NCBI RefSeq assembly: GCF_018271995.1
Contig: NZ_JAGUCO010000003.1
Coordinates: 1 to 64,000, forward strand
DNA: 64,000 bases
Reading direction: 5' to 3'
DNA from: Carboxylicivirga linearis
GTDB lineage: Bacteria; Bacteroidota; Bacteroidia; Bacteroidales; Marinilabiliaceae
Shown: piece by piece, positions 34,764-46,266 of the stretch
Layout of the letters: every line of letters starts with the position of its first letter
Numbering within the stretch: the stretch's first letter is position 1
The notes under the pieces: generated by a model
Databases searched by the model: none
Seen by the model: only the letters and a program-made list of their open reading frames with translations
What the model was told of the DNA's origin: nothing
Position numbers and translations under genes: made by a program

Positions 34764-36320
34764 TTATTTTCGTCCTTTTATTTGAGCGCAGGGAATAATC
34801 ATTTCTTCGAGCGAAATTCCTCCATGCTGAAATGTATCGCGGTAATAACTAACATAGTGATTGTAGTTATTGGGATAGGCAAAAAAATCGTTTTGGCAGG
34901 CAAAAATATAGGTAGATGAAACATTCAGTTTTGGTAAAAATGCTTTCTCCGGTTGTTTTATTTCAAACACCTCTTTTGCTTTGTATGCCAGGTTTTTACC
35001 TTGTTTGTATCTAAGATTGGTATTGACATTTCTATCACCAATAACTTTCACCGGATTTTGGGCACGTGTTGTGCCATGGTCGGTGGTAAGAACAATAGTT
35101 ACATCTTCCTCTTTAAGCCTTTGCAATAGTTCTTTCAATGCCGAATGATTAAACCACGAAAGTGTGAGAGAGCGATAAGCGGCTTCATCTCTTGCCAGTT
35201 CTTTAATCATTTTAACTTCTGTTCGGGCATGAGAAAGCATATCTACAAAATTGAATACGATGGCGTTTAAGTCATTCTTCAATAGGGTGTGAAGATTATC
35301 TAACAGGTTCTTTCCGGCATCATTATCTGATATTTTATGATAGCTGTAACTAGCTTTTTTTCTAAACCGTTCGAAAAGGGTTCCTAATAACTCTCCTTCG
35401 TATTGATTTTTACCTTCCTCCACATCTTCGTCAACCCAATATTGCGGATACATCTTTTTTATTTGAGTTGGTAAAAGACCCGAAAATATGGAGTTGCGTG
35501 CATATTGTGTTGCAGTAGGCAGAATACTGTAAAACGGAGCTTCATCTTCAATAAGGTAATCGGATGATATGACTCTTTTCAAAACTTCCCACTGATCGTA
35601 TCTAAAATTATCAATTACAATAAAAAAAACTTTCTTCCCTTGATCAAGAAGGGGGAGGACCTTATTTTTTACCAATTGATGCGACATTAAAGGTGCCTCT
35701 TCTTTCTCGTTCAACCAATCGAGGTATTCTTTTTTAATGAATTTAGTAAAGGCCTGGTTCGCTTCATTTTTTTGCATGCGAAGCACTTCATCCATAGCTC
35801 CATCTCCTTGTTCAAGTTCCAGCTCCCAATAGATAATTCGTTTGTAAACTTCAACCCAATCTCTGAAGGTAAATGAATCGTTGATCTTTAAAGCAATTTG
35901 TCCAAACTGTGATTGATAACCCGAAGTAGTGGTTTTGGTGACCAACTCTTTTGTATTCAGATTCTTTTTGATGGAAAGAAGTATTTGTCGTGGATTAACC
36001 GGCTTAATCAGGTAGTCGGAAATTTTATTTCCAATGGCTTGATCCATAATATCTTCTTCCTCGCTTTTAGTGATCATTATCACCGGAATTTCAGAGCGTA
36101 ACTCCTTAAGATGATTCAGTGTTTCGAGACCTGATAAACCAGGCATATTTTCATCAAGAAAAATGAGGTCATAAAAATTCTCTTCTACCATTGAGAGCGC
36201 ATCCTGACCATTGGTGGCCGTTTCAACCCAATAGCCCTTTTCTTTTAAGAACATAATATGTGCTCTTAAGTGCTCAATCTCGTCATCTACCCATAGAATT
36301 TTTATGTTGCTGTCGCTCAT
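34764..36320 (-). CDS. porX: T9SS response regulator PorX (receiver plus PglZ domain)
   Basis: PorX controls type IX secretion and, in Porphyromonas gingivalis, works with the kinase PorY and sigma factor SigP. The 518 residues have an N-terminal CheY-like receiver (about 1-125) with acidic pocket VDDE and phospho-acceptor D56 in LIFLDENMPG. The C-terminal domain is PglZ/alkaline-phosphatase-like (about 170-518), with metal-site motifs FFIVIDNFRYDQW and VLTTDHGTTRAQNP. There is no DNA-binding domain. It lies 18 nt downstream of sprE, so the two T9SS genes are probably co-transcribed. PorY is not in this window. Confidence 0.94.
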   Translation of the reverse strand: MSDSNIKILWVDDEIEHLRAHIMFLKEKGYWVETATNGQDALSMVEENFYDLIFLDENMPGLSGLETLNHLKELRSEIPVIMITKSEEEDIMDQAIGNKISDYLIKPVNPRQILLSIKKNLNTKELVTKTTTSGYQSQFGQIALKINDSFTFRDWVEVYKRIIYWELELEQGDGAMDEVLRMQKNEANQAFTKFIKKEYLDWLNEKEEAPLMSHQLVKNKVLPLLDQGKKVFFIVIDNFRYDQWEVLKRVISSDYLIEDEAPFYSILPTATQYARNSIFSGLLPTQIKKMYPQYWVDEDVEEGKNQYEGELLGTLFERFRKKASYSYHKISDNDAGKNLLDNLHTLLKNDLNAIVFNFVDMLSHARTEVKMIKELARDEAAYRSLTLSWFNHSALKELLQRLKEEDVTIVLTTDHGTTRAQNPVKVIGDRNVNTNLRYKQGKNLAYKAKEVFEIKQPEKAFLPKLNVSSTYIFACQNDFFAYPNNYNHYVSYYRDTFQHGGISLEEMIIPCAQIKGRK

Positions 36321-36338
36321 AATCGTTACTTTCTAAAC

Positions 36339-39300
36339 TTAATAATAATCTTCGTAGAATCTTTCATATGATCTGAGACTAGGTCTTTTTAGAAAAAGCT
36401 CAAAGTTGGAAGGCGTAATTGTATAAAAATAGTGTTCTTTGCGAATAATGTCACGAGTTAAGAATGCATTTTTATGAACTTCTTCAATAAAACCTTTTGC
36501 TAATTCTGCATTTCCAAACTCTTCAATTTTCAATGCCCGATGATTATCGCCTATTTCTATCAAATCAACCTTCATAGTTGCCCCATATTTATTACGAGAA
36601 AAATTGGTGTAAATGGTTTTAAAACGATTGTAATCCATCCGTGTTTTCTCAATTATAATCAACACGTAATGTGTTGTATCGGCATTGTATGAATATATTG
36701 ACCGTCGTTTACGCGGTTCAACAGGGGCTTCCACTTTTGTTGAGTCCTCAGCAGGAATAGCCACTGCAGCTTCTGTTGGTATTTCAGTTTCAGTAGCTAC
36801 AGATTCTTTTTCCTGTTCCGTTGTAGTTTGTTGTTCTTCTTCAGTGGGTTCAGTATTTTCTTTAGCTTCACTGCTATCCTCGGCAACCAATTCGGCCTCA
36901 TTATTTTCTGGTACCTCTTCTTCTTTGATTCTTACTTTGTCAAGTTCTTTTTTGGCAACAGGAGTTAAATAATAGGTATTGAAAAACTCTATGTACTCAT
37001 TTATTAAACCTGATAGATAGAATTTACCAGCATTGGTTTCTGATAGAACGGTGATGTTGTCTTTAAAGAAATCAAATTTGAAAAACTCAGGACGTTCGCG
37101 CAATGAATAGAAGTAATCCATTGCTTCATTTTTATTTTTGAATCCACTAACAATAATGGCATTAGATCCATTAATAAGTGTTTGTTCTTTTAATTCAAAA
37201 TCATGTAATAAGTAACGCGAAAAGTTGTAGTCGGCAACATTATAAATCGCCCTATTTACATTTTCTGGCTCAATATTCATAACCACCAGCTCATAGGGTT
37301 CGTTCTCGGTATAAATAAATTGCAATTGATCTTCTGGTGATTCTCCATCTCCGGTCAGGCTATCTGCCGTAGCAAATGCAGAACCTTGTGGTGTAGCAGC
37401 AAATAGAGTTCCTTGCACCGGTGTTTTACCTTCTTTCAGATGCTTGAGTAATTGTTTTGCTAAAGCCGATTCTTCGCTGTCGGGAGCTTTTGCTACCAAG
37501 CTGTCCAGATCATTTTTAAATAGCTCAACATTACCCAGTTTACCTTCAGATAAAGCTCTTAATAGATAATATTTGGGTACTAACGGATTTTCATCATCTG
37601 ATGCAATAGCTATACTACTAGCACTAACCACTTCGTTAAAGCGACCAAATAAAAAGTCTTCATACGTTTTTTGGTAGGCCTGATCTTGCTCTTTCTTGAC
37701 TTTATCCAGTTTGTCAAAGAATTCAGGATCATTGAGGTAAGTAACAAAACGGCTGTCAGGAAATTCGGTTTCCAATCTACGTCGTGTTGAAGCCATACCT
37801 GCCTGATCATTATTTAGTCGATAGGCATTGTAGAGTGCTACCAGAGCTTGATCTCTCATGTCACCTTGAGGATAACGACTTAGTAAATCTTCCAGCGATT
37901 CAATTGATTTTGGATAATTCTCCAATCGATCCATAAAAAGTAATCCCATTTCCATCAGCGATGTTTCTATCTTATCATCCGAAGCGGCTCTTGCTTCTCC
38001 AGAAACTGGGATGTCGGCTAACAGCTGTTCGCGAGTTGGGATATTTCCAGAACTGGCTTCAGAAGCTTGTGTTTCATGTTTACCTTCCGATTCATCGGTA
38101 GTTTGACCTTCTGATCCATCAGCAAACGGATCGTCTGGCATGTCAAACGGATCATCAGGCATTACTTCTTCATCCATGTTCTTGCTTTTGTCACTTCTTC
38201 TCCAGTTGTCCTCCAGCTTTCTCTTTCCCCAGCGTTTCTGGAATTCTGATTTGCCTGATGCCTTTGAGGCCTGATTATAGAAATACCATTTTCCACCATT
38301 GGCATTTGATGATACAGAGCTTTGTGTATTCTGAGAAAAGAAAGGATCGTAATCACTTTCCTGTTCACGCCTTTCTTGTTCAAGACGTACTTCTTCCTCT
38401 TTCCTTTTAGTTTCAATAATTCCATCAAGATAGGCGTATAAGACCGGTTCACTCATATCGGCCAGACGCTGCAGACTATCTTCATGCTGCACAATTAATA
38501 TGTTTTCTGTCAGTTCTTTCAAGCCAACCTGACGTTCCATTAATATATCGTAGTTTTCAAAGTCCTCGTCGAGAACAACAAGGGCACTGTCGTAATGATA
38601 ATAGGCATTAGGGTAATCAAAACGATTGTAATAAATTTCAGCGGCATCATAATACGACTGTCCTTTCTGCATATTATTATCAATGCTACTGTTTACCGAT
38701 AACCTGTAATATTGTAATGCTTCACTATCGTTATCTTCTTGTTCTGCCACCTGACCAAATGCCCAATAAATCTGATCGAGATAGTCTTTGTTTTTCTTAT
38801 CCTTCTTAAGTTTGTTAAGTTCTTTTTTTATGGTTGCTATATCAGCGTTTTCATGCAGAATAGATGCCTTTCTTACTTTTGCATTAAAAGTCATTTCATA
38901 ATCGGGACTGGCCTTTGCAACATAGGCAAATGATTCAGCGGCTTCTTTTCGTTGGTTGGTTTCGAGATACAATTGGCCCAATATATAACTGAAGCGAATC
39001 CTTTGATTGCGATCTTTGTTATCTGCAATGTTGTTTTTTAAATATGGAATAGCTTCAGCATATTTATTCTGTTTTAAAAGCAAATTGGCATAAGCTGCCA
39101 TAAAGTCGCCGTATAATTCAATAGGAGCATTACCACCTAAATCGTAGCTCTCCAATGCCGATAAGGCACCAATATAATCCTGATATTCGGTGTAGGCTCT
39201 GGCTAGCCAAATTAATCCCTCGTACTGAGCCGGAGTGTTATTGTATTCGCGAACTACATATTGGAAGGTTCGGATAGCCGTTAAAAAGTCGTGTTGGTAA

Positions 39301-39743
39301 AATTGTGCTTTACCTATTAACAGATAGGCATCATCCACCCAGTTATTATATTCTTTTTTTGAATAAAAATCTGACGAACGTCCTTTTGAACCCGACCTTT
39401 TTTTAGGTTTAGCCTTTATTGAATGCTTTTTAATCAGTTTACCTCCCTTTTCAATGGCTCTTTCCATGTTACCGGTTGCCACTCCAATAGCATCTTTGTC
39501 TGATGATTCAAACATGGGAAGTATCTGAGAGTAGTCATTCTTGTAACCATCTCTAATGGATTTTACGCCTGTATTTAAGGCCTCTTTACCATTGAAATAG
39601 ACATTATAATAGGCTGTTAGGTTGTGGTAGTTCCGGCTGAGCCACGTATTCTTTTTAGTGCTGCACCCCATCAGCACCAATAAAATTGTAAGTATAAAAC
39701 CGGTTTTTCTATATATCATGTAATGCGACGTCTTCTTAATCAA
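36339..39743 (-). CDS. porW: T9SS lipoprotein SprE (PorW)
   Basis: A large TPR lipoprotein needed for type IX secretion and gliding (SprE in Flavobacterium, PorW in Porphyromonas). The 1134 residues begin with a lipoprotein signal ending at C27 (LVLMGC). Tetratricopeptide repeats occupy about 40-430 and again about 600-800. Between and after them are charged low-complexity segments, including a Glu/Thr/Ala-rich stretch near 970-1040. The C-terminus resembles the conserved end of the family (HKNAFLTRDIIRKEHYF, FELFLKRPSL). An alternative start is Met9. It heads the sprE-porX run. Confidence 0.92.
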   Translation of the reverse strand: MIKKTSHYMIYRKTGFILTILLVLMGCSTKKNTWLSRNYHNLTAYYNVYFNGKEALNTGVKSIRDGYKNDYSQILPMFESSDKDAIGVATGNMERAIEKGGKLIKKHSIKAKPKKRSGSKGRSSDFYSKKEYNNWVDDAYLLIGKAQFYQHDFLTAIRTFQYVVREYNNTPAQYEGLIWLARAYTEYQDYIGALSALESYDLGGNAPIELYGDFMAAYANLLLKQNKYAEAIPYLKNNIADNKDRNQRIRFSYILGQLYLETNQRKEAAESFAYVAKASPDYEMTFNAKVRKASILHENADIATIKKELNKLKKDKKNKDYLDQIYWAFGQVAEQEDNDSEALQYYRLSVNSSIDNNMQKGQSYYDAAEIYYNRFDYPNAYYHYDSALVVLDEDFENYDILMERQVGLKELTENILIVQHEDSLQRLADMSEPVLYAYLDGIIETKRKEEEVRLEQERREQESDYDPFFSQNTQSSVSSNANGGKWYFYNQASKASGKSEFQKRWGKRKLEDNWRRSDKSKNMDEEVMPDDPFDMPDDPFADGSEGQTTDESEGKHETQASEASSGNIPTREQLLADIPVSGEARAASDDKIETSLMEMGLLFMDRLENYPKSIESLEDLLSRYPQGDMRDQALVALYNAYRLNNDQAGMASTRRRLETEFPDSRFVTYLNDPEFFDKLDKVKKEQDQAYQKTYEDFLFGRFNEVVSASSIAIASDDENPLVPKYYLLRALSEGKLGNVELFKNDLDSLVAKAPDSEESALAKQLLKHLKEGKTPVQGTLFAATPQGSAFATADSLTGDGESPEDQLQFIYTENEPYELVVMNIEPENVNRAIYNVADYNFSRYLLHDFELKEQTLINGSNAIIVSGFKNKNEAMDYFYSLRERPEFFKFDFFKDNITVLSETNAGKFYLSGLINEYIEFFNTYYLTPVAKKELDKVRIKEEEVPENNEAELVAEDSSEAKENTEPTEEEQQTTTEQEKESVATETEIPTEAAVAIPAEDSTKVEAPVEPRKRRSIYSYNADTTHYVLIIIEKTRMDYNRFKTIYTNFSRNKYGATMKVDLIEIGDNHRALKIEEFGNAELAKGFIEEVHKNAFLTRDIIRKEHYFYTITPSNFELFLKRPSLRSYERFYEDYY

Positions 39744-39744
39744 G

Positions 39745-39786
39745 ATTAAAACTCAATTTGAGCAAAAATATTTCATTAAAACTCAA
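39745..39786 (-). promoter_or_regulatory. Promoter region of sprE-porX with flanking direct repeats
   Basis: The 12-nt sequence ATTAAAACTCAA occurs twice (39745-39756 and 39775-39786), start-to-start spacing 30 nt. Between the copies lies minus-strand TATTTTTG (39770-39763), a full TAnnTTTG match. The copies therefore bracket the promoter box of sprE. Confidence 0.55.
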
Positions 39787-39890
39787 AAATTACCATGTAG
39801 AGTAAAAACAATTTCTAAATTTACCAATTATCACTGAATTGCAAACCATTCATTGGGGTAGGTTGTAGAACACACCAAAGTTTATGAAGC

Positions 39891-41234
39891 ATGAGAATTA
39901 ATGTTATTGAGGATGATAAGGTGTTTAATAAGCTGATTGAGCATACTTTGAAACTCAATCCTGATTATGAAGTACAGTCCTATTTTAACGGGAAAGATTT
40001 TATACGAAATTTAAGCGATAACCCGGATGTTGTAACCTTGGATTTGGGCTTGCCTGATTATACGGGTAATGAAATTTTGAAAAAAATTAAGCGTTTTAAC
40101 CCTGAAATCGATGTTATAGTTATTTCTGGTCAGGATGACATTTCAACAGCTGTTCAGCTCTTAAAAGAGGGGGCCTACGATTATATCACCAAAGATGAGA
40201 ATATTAAGGAACGTTTGCTTCATAGTATTCAGAATATTAAGAAAAATAAGAACCTTAAAAACGAGATTAGCCAGCTAAAGACGGAGATAGGGAATAAATA
40301 TGAATACCGTAATGCAATTATTGGTGATAGCCCTGCCATAAAAGCGGTTTTTGCTTTAATTGACAAAGCGATAAAAGTACCCAATATTAATGTTTCGGTA
40401 TATGGCGAAACGGGTACAGGTAAGGAGTTAATAGCCAAAACTATTCATTATAATTCACCACGTAAAGACAGTCCGTTTATTGCGGTTAATATGGGAGCTA
40501 TTCCCAAGGAATTGATCGAAAGCGAATTGTTTGGGCATGAGAAAGGTGCTTTTACAGGCGCTATTACAGCAAAGAAAGGTAAGTTTGAAGAGGCTGATGG
40601 CGGTACCATCTTTTTAGATGAGATAGGGGAGATGGACTTGAACCTTCAGGTGAAGCTGCTTCGTGTTTTACAGGAAAGAGAAATAACCCGGGTTGGAGGC
40701 AATGCTGTTATAAAAATTAATACACGAATAATAACAGCAACCAACAGAGATTTGGCAGAAGAAGTAAGGGAAGGAAACTTCCGCGAAGATTTGTACTATC
40801 GCTTACTTGGCTTACCCATTCACCTTCCACCATTAAAAGATAGAAGAAATGATACGATTATGCTTACTCAACATTTCTTAAATACCTTTTGTAAAGATAA
40901 TGGATTGGATAAGTTGGAGCTTACTTCTGCAGCTAAAAAGAAGATATTGAGTCATCGTTTCCCAGGAAATGTTCGCGAGTTAAAAGCGGTAGTTGAATTA
41001 GGTGCCGTAATGACTAATTCAAATATTATTGATGAAGAACATATTATGTTTAACTCCACTCAATCGGAGGAAGATATTTTCAATGAAGAGATGACCTTAA
41101 AAGAATACACCGAACGTATTATACGTCATTACCTCAAAAAGTATAATAACAATGTACTACAAGTGGCAGATAAATTGGATATGGGTAAGTCTACCATCTA
41201 TAATTTGCTGAAAAAAGATAAAGAAACTAAGTGA
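39891..41234 (+). CDS. NtrC-family response regulator (sigma-54 activator)
   Basis: A 447-residue enhancer-binding protein. The receiver domain (about 1-118) has acidic residues ED8-9, phospho-acceptor D51 and K101. The AAA+ domain (about 140-370) has Walker A GETGTGKE at 172-179 and the sigma-54-contacting GAFTGA at 219-224. The C-terminus is a Fis-type helix-turn-helix (about 410-447, VLQVADKLDMGKSTIYNLL). No kinase gene is adjacent, so its partner is unknown. A small lipoprotein gene follows after 67 nt. Confidence 0.93.
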   Translation: MRINVIEDDKVFNKLIEHTLKLNPDYEVQSYFNGKDFIRNLSDNPDVVTLDLGLPDYTGNEILKKIKRFNPEIDVIVISGQDDISTAVQLLKEGAYDYITKDENIKERLLHSIQNIKKNKNLKNEISQLKTEIGNKYEYRNAIIGDSPAIKAVFALIDKAIKVPNINVSVYGETGTGKELIAKTIHYNSPRKDSPFIAVNMGAIPKELIESELFGHEKGAFTGAITAKKGKFEEADGGTIFLDEIGEMDLNLQVKLLRVLQEREITRVGGNAVIKINTRIITATNRDLAEEVREGNFREDLYYRLLGLPIHLPPLKDRRNDTIMLTQHFLNTFCKDNGLDKLELTSAAKKKILSHRFPGNVRELKAVVELGAVMTNSNIIDEEHIMFNSTQSEEDIFNEEMTLKEYTERIIRHYLKKYNNNVLQVADKLDMGKSTIYNLLKKDKETK

Positions 41235-41301
41235 AAGAAGGTCATTTGATTGATCTGTTAAGAACCATTAAAAGGATGTTTTTAACCCTAAATAGAATAT
41301 T

Positions 41302-41664
41302 ATGAGGAGATTATGTTTGTTATTATTGCTTACGCTTCCTTTTTTATTTGCAGGATGCGACAAAGATAAAGATGTAATTGAACCAAAAACAGCCGGTGAA
41401 TTAACGGGGGAAGCCATAGAAAGTCTGGCAGAAGAATTACATATTAGTAAAGCTACTACCTATATGATGAAGAACTATTCAGGCGACATTTATTTAAGAA
41501 GCGATGAGTCTAATGAGAGTTTTTCAGTTGAAGGGCAGATTATTAAAGTGGGTAATACATATTATAATCTCGATAAGCTGGTTAAATATGAAGCTGTAGA
41601 ATTAGAGGCTCCAGCCAATGGTTATATTTTAGAAATGTATTTTGAAGGAATGGAGTCATTTTAA
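41302..41664 (+). CDS. Small lipoprotein of unknown function
   Basis: A 120-residue protein with a clear lipoprotein signal (MRRLCLLLLLTLPFLFAGC, C19). The residues after the cysteine, DKDKD, are acidic/lysine-rich and resemble surface-export signals seen on some Bacteroidota lipoproteins; that reading is inference. The remainder has a helix-like segment and then a strand-rich part (VEGQIIKVGNTYYNLDKL). No family is recognised. It lies behind the NtrC-type regulator on the same strand and ends at a terminator. Confidence 0.75.
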   Translation: MRRLCLLLLLTLPFLFAGCDKDKDVIEPKTAGELTGEAIESLAEELHISKATTYMMKNYSGDIYLRSDESNESFSVEGQIIKVGNTYYNLDKLVKYEAVELEAPANGYILEMYFEGMESF

Positions 41665-41675
41665 TAAACTATACA

Positions 41676-41710
41676 AAAAAGCGCAAAGAATCACTTCCTT
41701 GCGCTTTTTA
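41676..41710. terminator. Bidirectional terminator between lipoprotein gene and lepA
   Basis: The arms AAAAAGCGCAA (41676-41686) and TTGCGCTTTTT (41699-41709) are perfect, with T runs on both strands, between convergent genes. Confidence 0.85.
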
Positions 41711-41753
41711 ATATATAATATTTGTCTAGTCTTGAGTTCGTTTAATGGGCTTT

Positions 41754-43541
41754 TTAGTCTAGTTTTAATACTGCCAGAAAGGCTTTTTGTGGAACTTCCA
41801 CATTACCCACCTGTTTCATTCGTTTTTTACCTTTCTTCTGTTTTTCCAACAGTTTACGTTTACGCGAGATATCACCACCATAACATTTTGCAGTCACATC
41901 CTTACGAACAGCTTTAACCGTTTCACGAGCTACAATTTTAGCTCCGATAGCAGCCTGTATAGCAATGTCAAATTGCTGACGTGGTATTAATTCTTTCAGT
42001 TTCTCGCACATGCGACGACCAAAAGTCTGCGCATTATCAAAGTGAATTAATGAAGAAAGGGCATCCACACTTTCGCTATTCAACAAGATGTCTAAACGAA
42101 CCAGTTTAGCAGGTCTGAATCCGATTGGATGATAATCAAACGAAGCATATCCTTTAGAAATACTCTTTAGCTTATCGTAAAAGTCGAATACAATTTCTGC
42201 TAATGGCATATCAAATTCCAAATCCACACGGTCGGAAGTCAGATAGTGCTGTTTCATCAATTCGCCACGTTTACCCAAGCAAAGCGACATGATACTTCCG
42301 ATGTATTCCGATTTGGTAATAACCGAAGCTTTGATGTAAGGTTCTTCCACGTGATCCAAAAGTGTTGGTTCTGGCAATTCCGATGGAGTATGAATATTGA
42401 TTACTTCGCTCTTTTTAGTATGAGCAATATAGGGTACGTTAGGTACAGTAGTAATTACCGCCATGTCGAACTCACGATCCAAGCGTTCCTGAATAATTTC
42501 CATATGAAGCAGTCCTAAGAAACCACAACGGAAACCAAATCCTAAAGCAGCAGACGACTCAGGTTCATAGGTTAACGAAGCATCGTTCAGTTGCAACTTC
42601 TCCATAGCTGCACGTAGGTCTTCGTAATCTTCAGAATCGATAGGATAGACACCTGCAAATACCATTGGTTTTACTTCTTCAAAACCACCGATGGCCTTTG
42701 CACATCCACCTTTTACATGAGTGATGGTATCACCCACTTTTACCTCTTTACTGGTTTTGATACCTGAAATGATGTAACCTACATCACCCGTTCTAAGCTC
42801 TTTGCGTGGCTCCATATTCAAGCGAAGTACACCAATTTCGTCAGCGTCGTATTCTTTACCTGTGTTGAAGAACTTCACCATGTCTCCTTTTTTGATACTA
42901 CCATTAACTACTTTAAAGTAAGCAATGATACCACGGAAAGAGTTGAACACCGAATCAAAAATCAAACATTGAAGCGGGGCTTCAGGATCTCCAACAGGAG
43001 CTGGTACACGGTGTATTAAGGCTGATAAGATATCTTCAACTCCTTCACCGGTTTTACCACTGGCGCGGATAATATCTTCGCGATCACAACCAATCAGATC
43101 GATGATTTGGTCTTCCACTTCCTCAGGCATGGCATTAGGTAAGTCCATTTTGTTGAGGATAGGAATAATCTCTAAATCGTGTTCGATAGCCTGATAAAGG
43201 TTTGAAATAGTTTGCGCTTGAATTCCCTGGGTAGCATCTACAATTAAAAGCGCACCTTCGCAGGCAGCAATGGAACGTGATACCTCGTATGAGAAGTCGA
43301 CGTGTCCCGGGGTGTCAATTAGGTTAAGAACGTATTTTTCATTCTCAAACTCATAGTCCATTTGAATGGCATGACTTTTAATAGTAATGCCTCGTTCGCG
43401 TTCCAGATCCATATCATCCAGCACCTGTGCCTGAAGATCTTTTTCTGAAACGGTTTTGGTAAATTCCAATAAACGGTCGGCCAGGGTACTTTTACCATGG
43501 TCGATATGGGCTATAATGCAAAAATTACGTATGTTCTTCAT
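41754..43541 (-). CDS. lepA: Elongation factor 4 (LepA)
   Basis: A ribosome-associated translational GTPase of 595 residues, the usual length. G1 is AHIDHGKST near the N-terminus, G3 is DTPGHVDF and G4 is NKMD. It has EF-G-like domains II, III and V plus the LepA-specific C-terminal domain ending in [17 protein letters not shown]. It follows groEL but is separated from it by a terminator, so it probably has its own promoter. Confidence 0.97.
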   Translation of the reverse strand: MKNIRNFCIIAHIDHGKSTLADRLLEFTKTVSEKDLQAQVLDDMDLERERGITIKSHAIQMDYEFENEKYVLNLIDTPGHVDFSYEVSRSIAACEGALLIVDATQGIQAQTISNLYQAIEHDLEIIPILNKMDLPNAMPEEVEDQIIDLIGCDREDIIRASGKTGEGVEDILSALIHRVPAPVGDPEAPLQCLIFDSVFNSFRGIIAYFKVVNGSIKKGDMVKFFNTGKEYDADEIGVLRLNMEPRKELRTGDVGYIISGIKTSKEVKVGDTITHVKGGCAKAIGGFEEVKPMVFAGVYPIDSEDYEDLRAAMEKLQLNDASLTYEPESSAALGFGFRCGFLGLLHMEIIQERLDREFDMAVITTVPNVPYIAHTKKSEVINIHTPSELPEPTLLDHVEEPYIKASVITKSEYIGSIMSLCLGKRGELMKQHYLTSDRVDLEFDMPLAEIVFDFYDKLKSISKGYASFDYHPIGFRPAKLVRLDILLNSESVDALSSLIHFDNAQTFGRRMCEKLKELIPRQQFDIAIQAAIGAKIVARETVKAVRKDVTAKCYGGDISRKRKLLEKQKKGKKRMKQVGNVEVPQKAFLAVLKLD

Positions 43542-43644
43542 CTAAAAACTATTATACTGATCGTTCAACCTCTTTTTGTCAACTCCACAATTCAGGTGTG
43601 CAAAGATACTTATTTCCTTGAATTATTAGAAGGTTGTGTTTGTA

Positions 43645-43676
43645 AAACAAAAGAGGCTGCCTTAAAAGACAGCCTC
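43645..43676 (-). terminator. Intrinsic terminator after groEL
   Basis: Minus-strand GAGGCTG/CAGCCTC arms (43676-43670 and 43659-43653) are followed by a T-rich run. Confidence 0.85.
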
Positions 43677-43701
43677 CTAAATATGTTGTGATTGTAATTT
43701 C

Positions 43702-45650
<1,949 letters not shown>

Positions 45651-45751
45651 ATCTATAAATTTTAAATTTAAACAATTTGATGCAGGCAAATTCTCACAAA
45701 GTATGCCAAATGCAATTTACGGGTATTTTTAATCAAAAGTCTGCCTTTTTT

Positions 45752-45780
45752 TCAGTTAACTGACAGAAACTTGTGACAAG
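45752..45780. promoter_or_regulatory. Two palindromes upstream of groES-groEL
   Basis: A perfect 12-bp palindrome, TCAGTTAACTGA (45752-45763), and CTTGT-G-ACAAG (45770-45780) lie 100-130 nt before groES. They could be binding sites for a heat-shock or other regulator. No CIRCE element (TTAGCACTC-N9-GAGTGCTAA) is present. Confidence 0.4.
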
Positions 45781-45842
45781 GAAAGTCAAAATTGCAGCAG
45801 TGCGGTGGATTGCCTGATATGAGATTACAAAATGTCAGGCAC

Positions 45843-45875
45843 AAAAAAGCCGGTTTATCAATGACAAACCGGCTT
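45843..45875 (-). terminator. Intrinsic terminator after secG
   Basis: A perfect 10-bp stem (45847-45856 against 45866-45875) with a 9-nt loop is followed on the minus strand by TTTT. Confidence 0.88.
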
Positions 45876-45899
45876 ACTCTTAATATCGTAGTTTAATGC

Positions 45900-46256
45900 T
45901 TATTCAGCGTCTTGTGTAGCTGCTGACTCCTGAGTCTGATCTCCTTCTGCTGGAGTAGGGAATGCAGGTACCTCTTGCTGTTGTTGCGGAAGAGCATTAA
46001 TTTTTTCATCCACTTCGGCACCTCCTGGCATTGATTTAGGTAAAACCATTACGGCAACAAAAGCTAAAACTAAAACGGCAGTAGCTAAAGTCCATGTTGC
46101 TTTCTCAAGAAAATCGGTGGTTTTACGAACTCCCATCACCTGGTTAGAAGCCGAAAAGTTAGAAGCTAAACCTCCACCTTTTGAGTCTTGAACTAAAACG
46201 ATCAGGATAAGAAGGATGCTCACTATAATAACTAGTATCGAAATAAACGAATACAT
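45900..46256 (-). CDS. secG: Preprotein translocase subunit SecG
   Basis: An accessory membrane subunit of the SecYEG channel. The 118 residues have two membrane helices (about 3-23 and 57-76) flanking the conserved loop VQDSKGGGLASNFSASNQVMG. A longer-than-usual hydrophilic C-terminal tail, rich in Gln, Glu and Pro, follows. It is the last gene of the sigma-54-activator, lptE, TPR, secG run and is followed by a terminator. Confidence 0.95.
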   Translation of the reverse strand: MYSFISILVIIVSILLILIVLVQDSKGGGLASNFSASNQVMGVRKTTDFLEKATWTLATAVLVLAFVAVMVLPKSMPGGAEVDEKINALPQQQQEVPAFPTPAEGDQTQESAATQDAE

Positions 46257-46266
46257 ATTTCTCTAT

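Noticed and set aside
41642-41917. Plus-strand open frame after the small lipoprotein gene
   Set aside because: It runs through the bidirectional terminator and into the 3' end of lepA on the other strand; no family resemblance.
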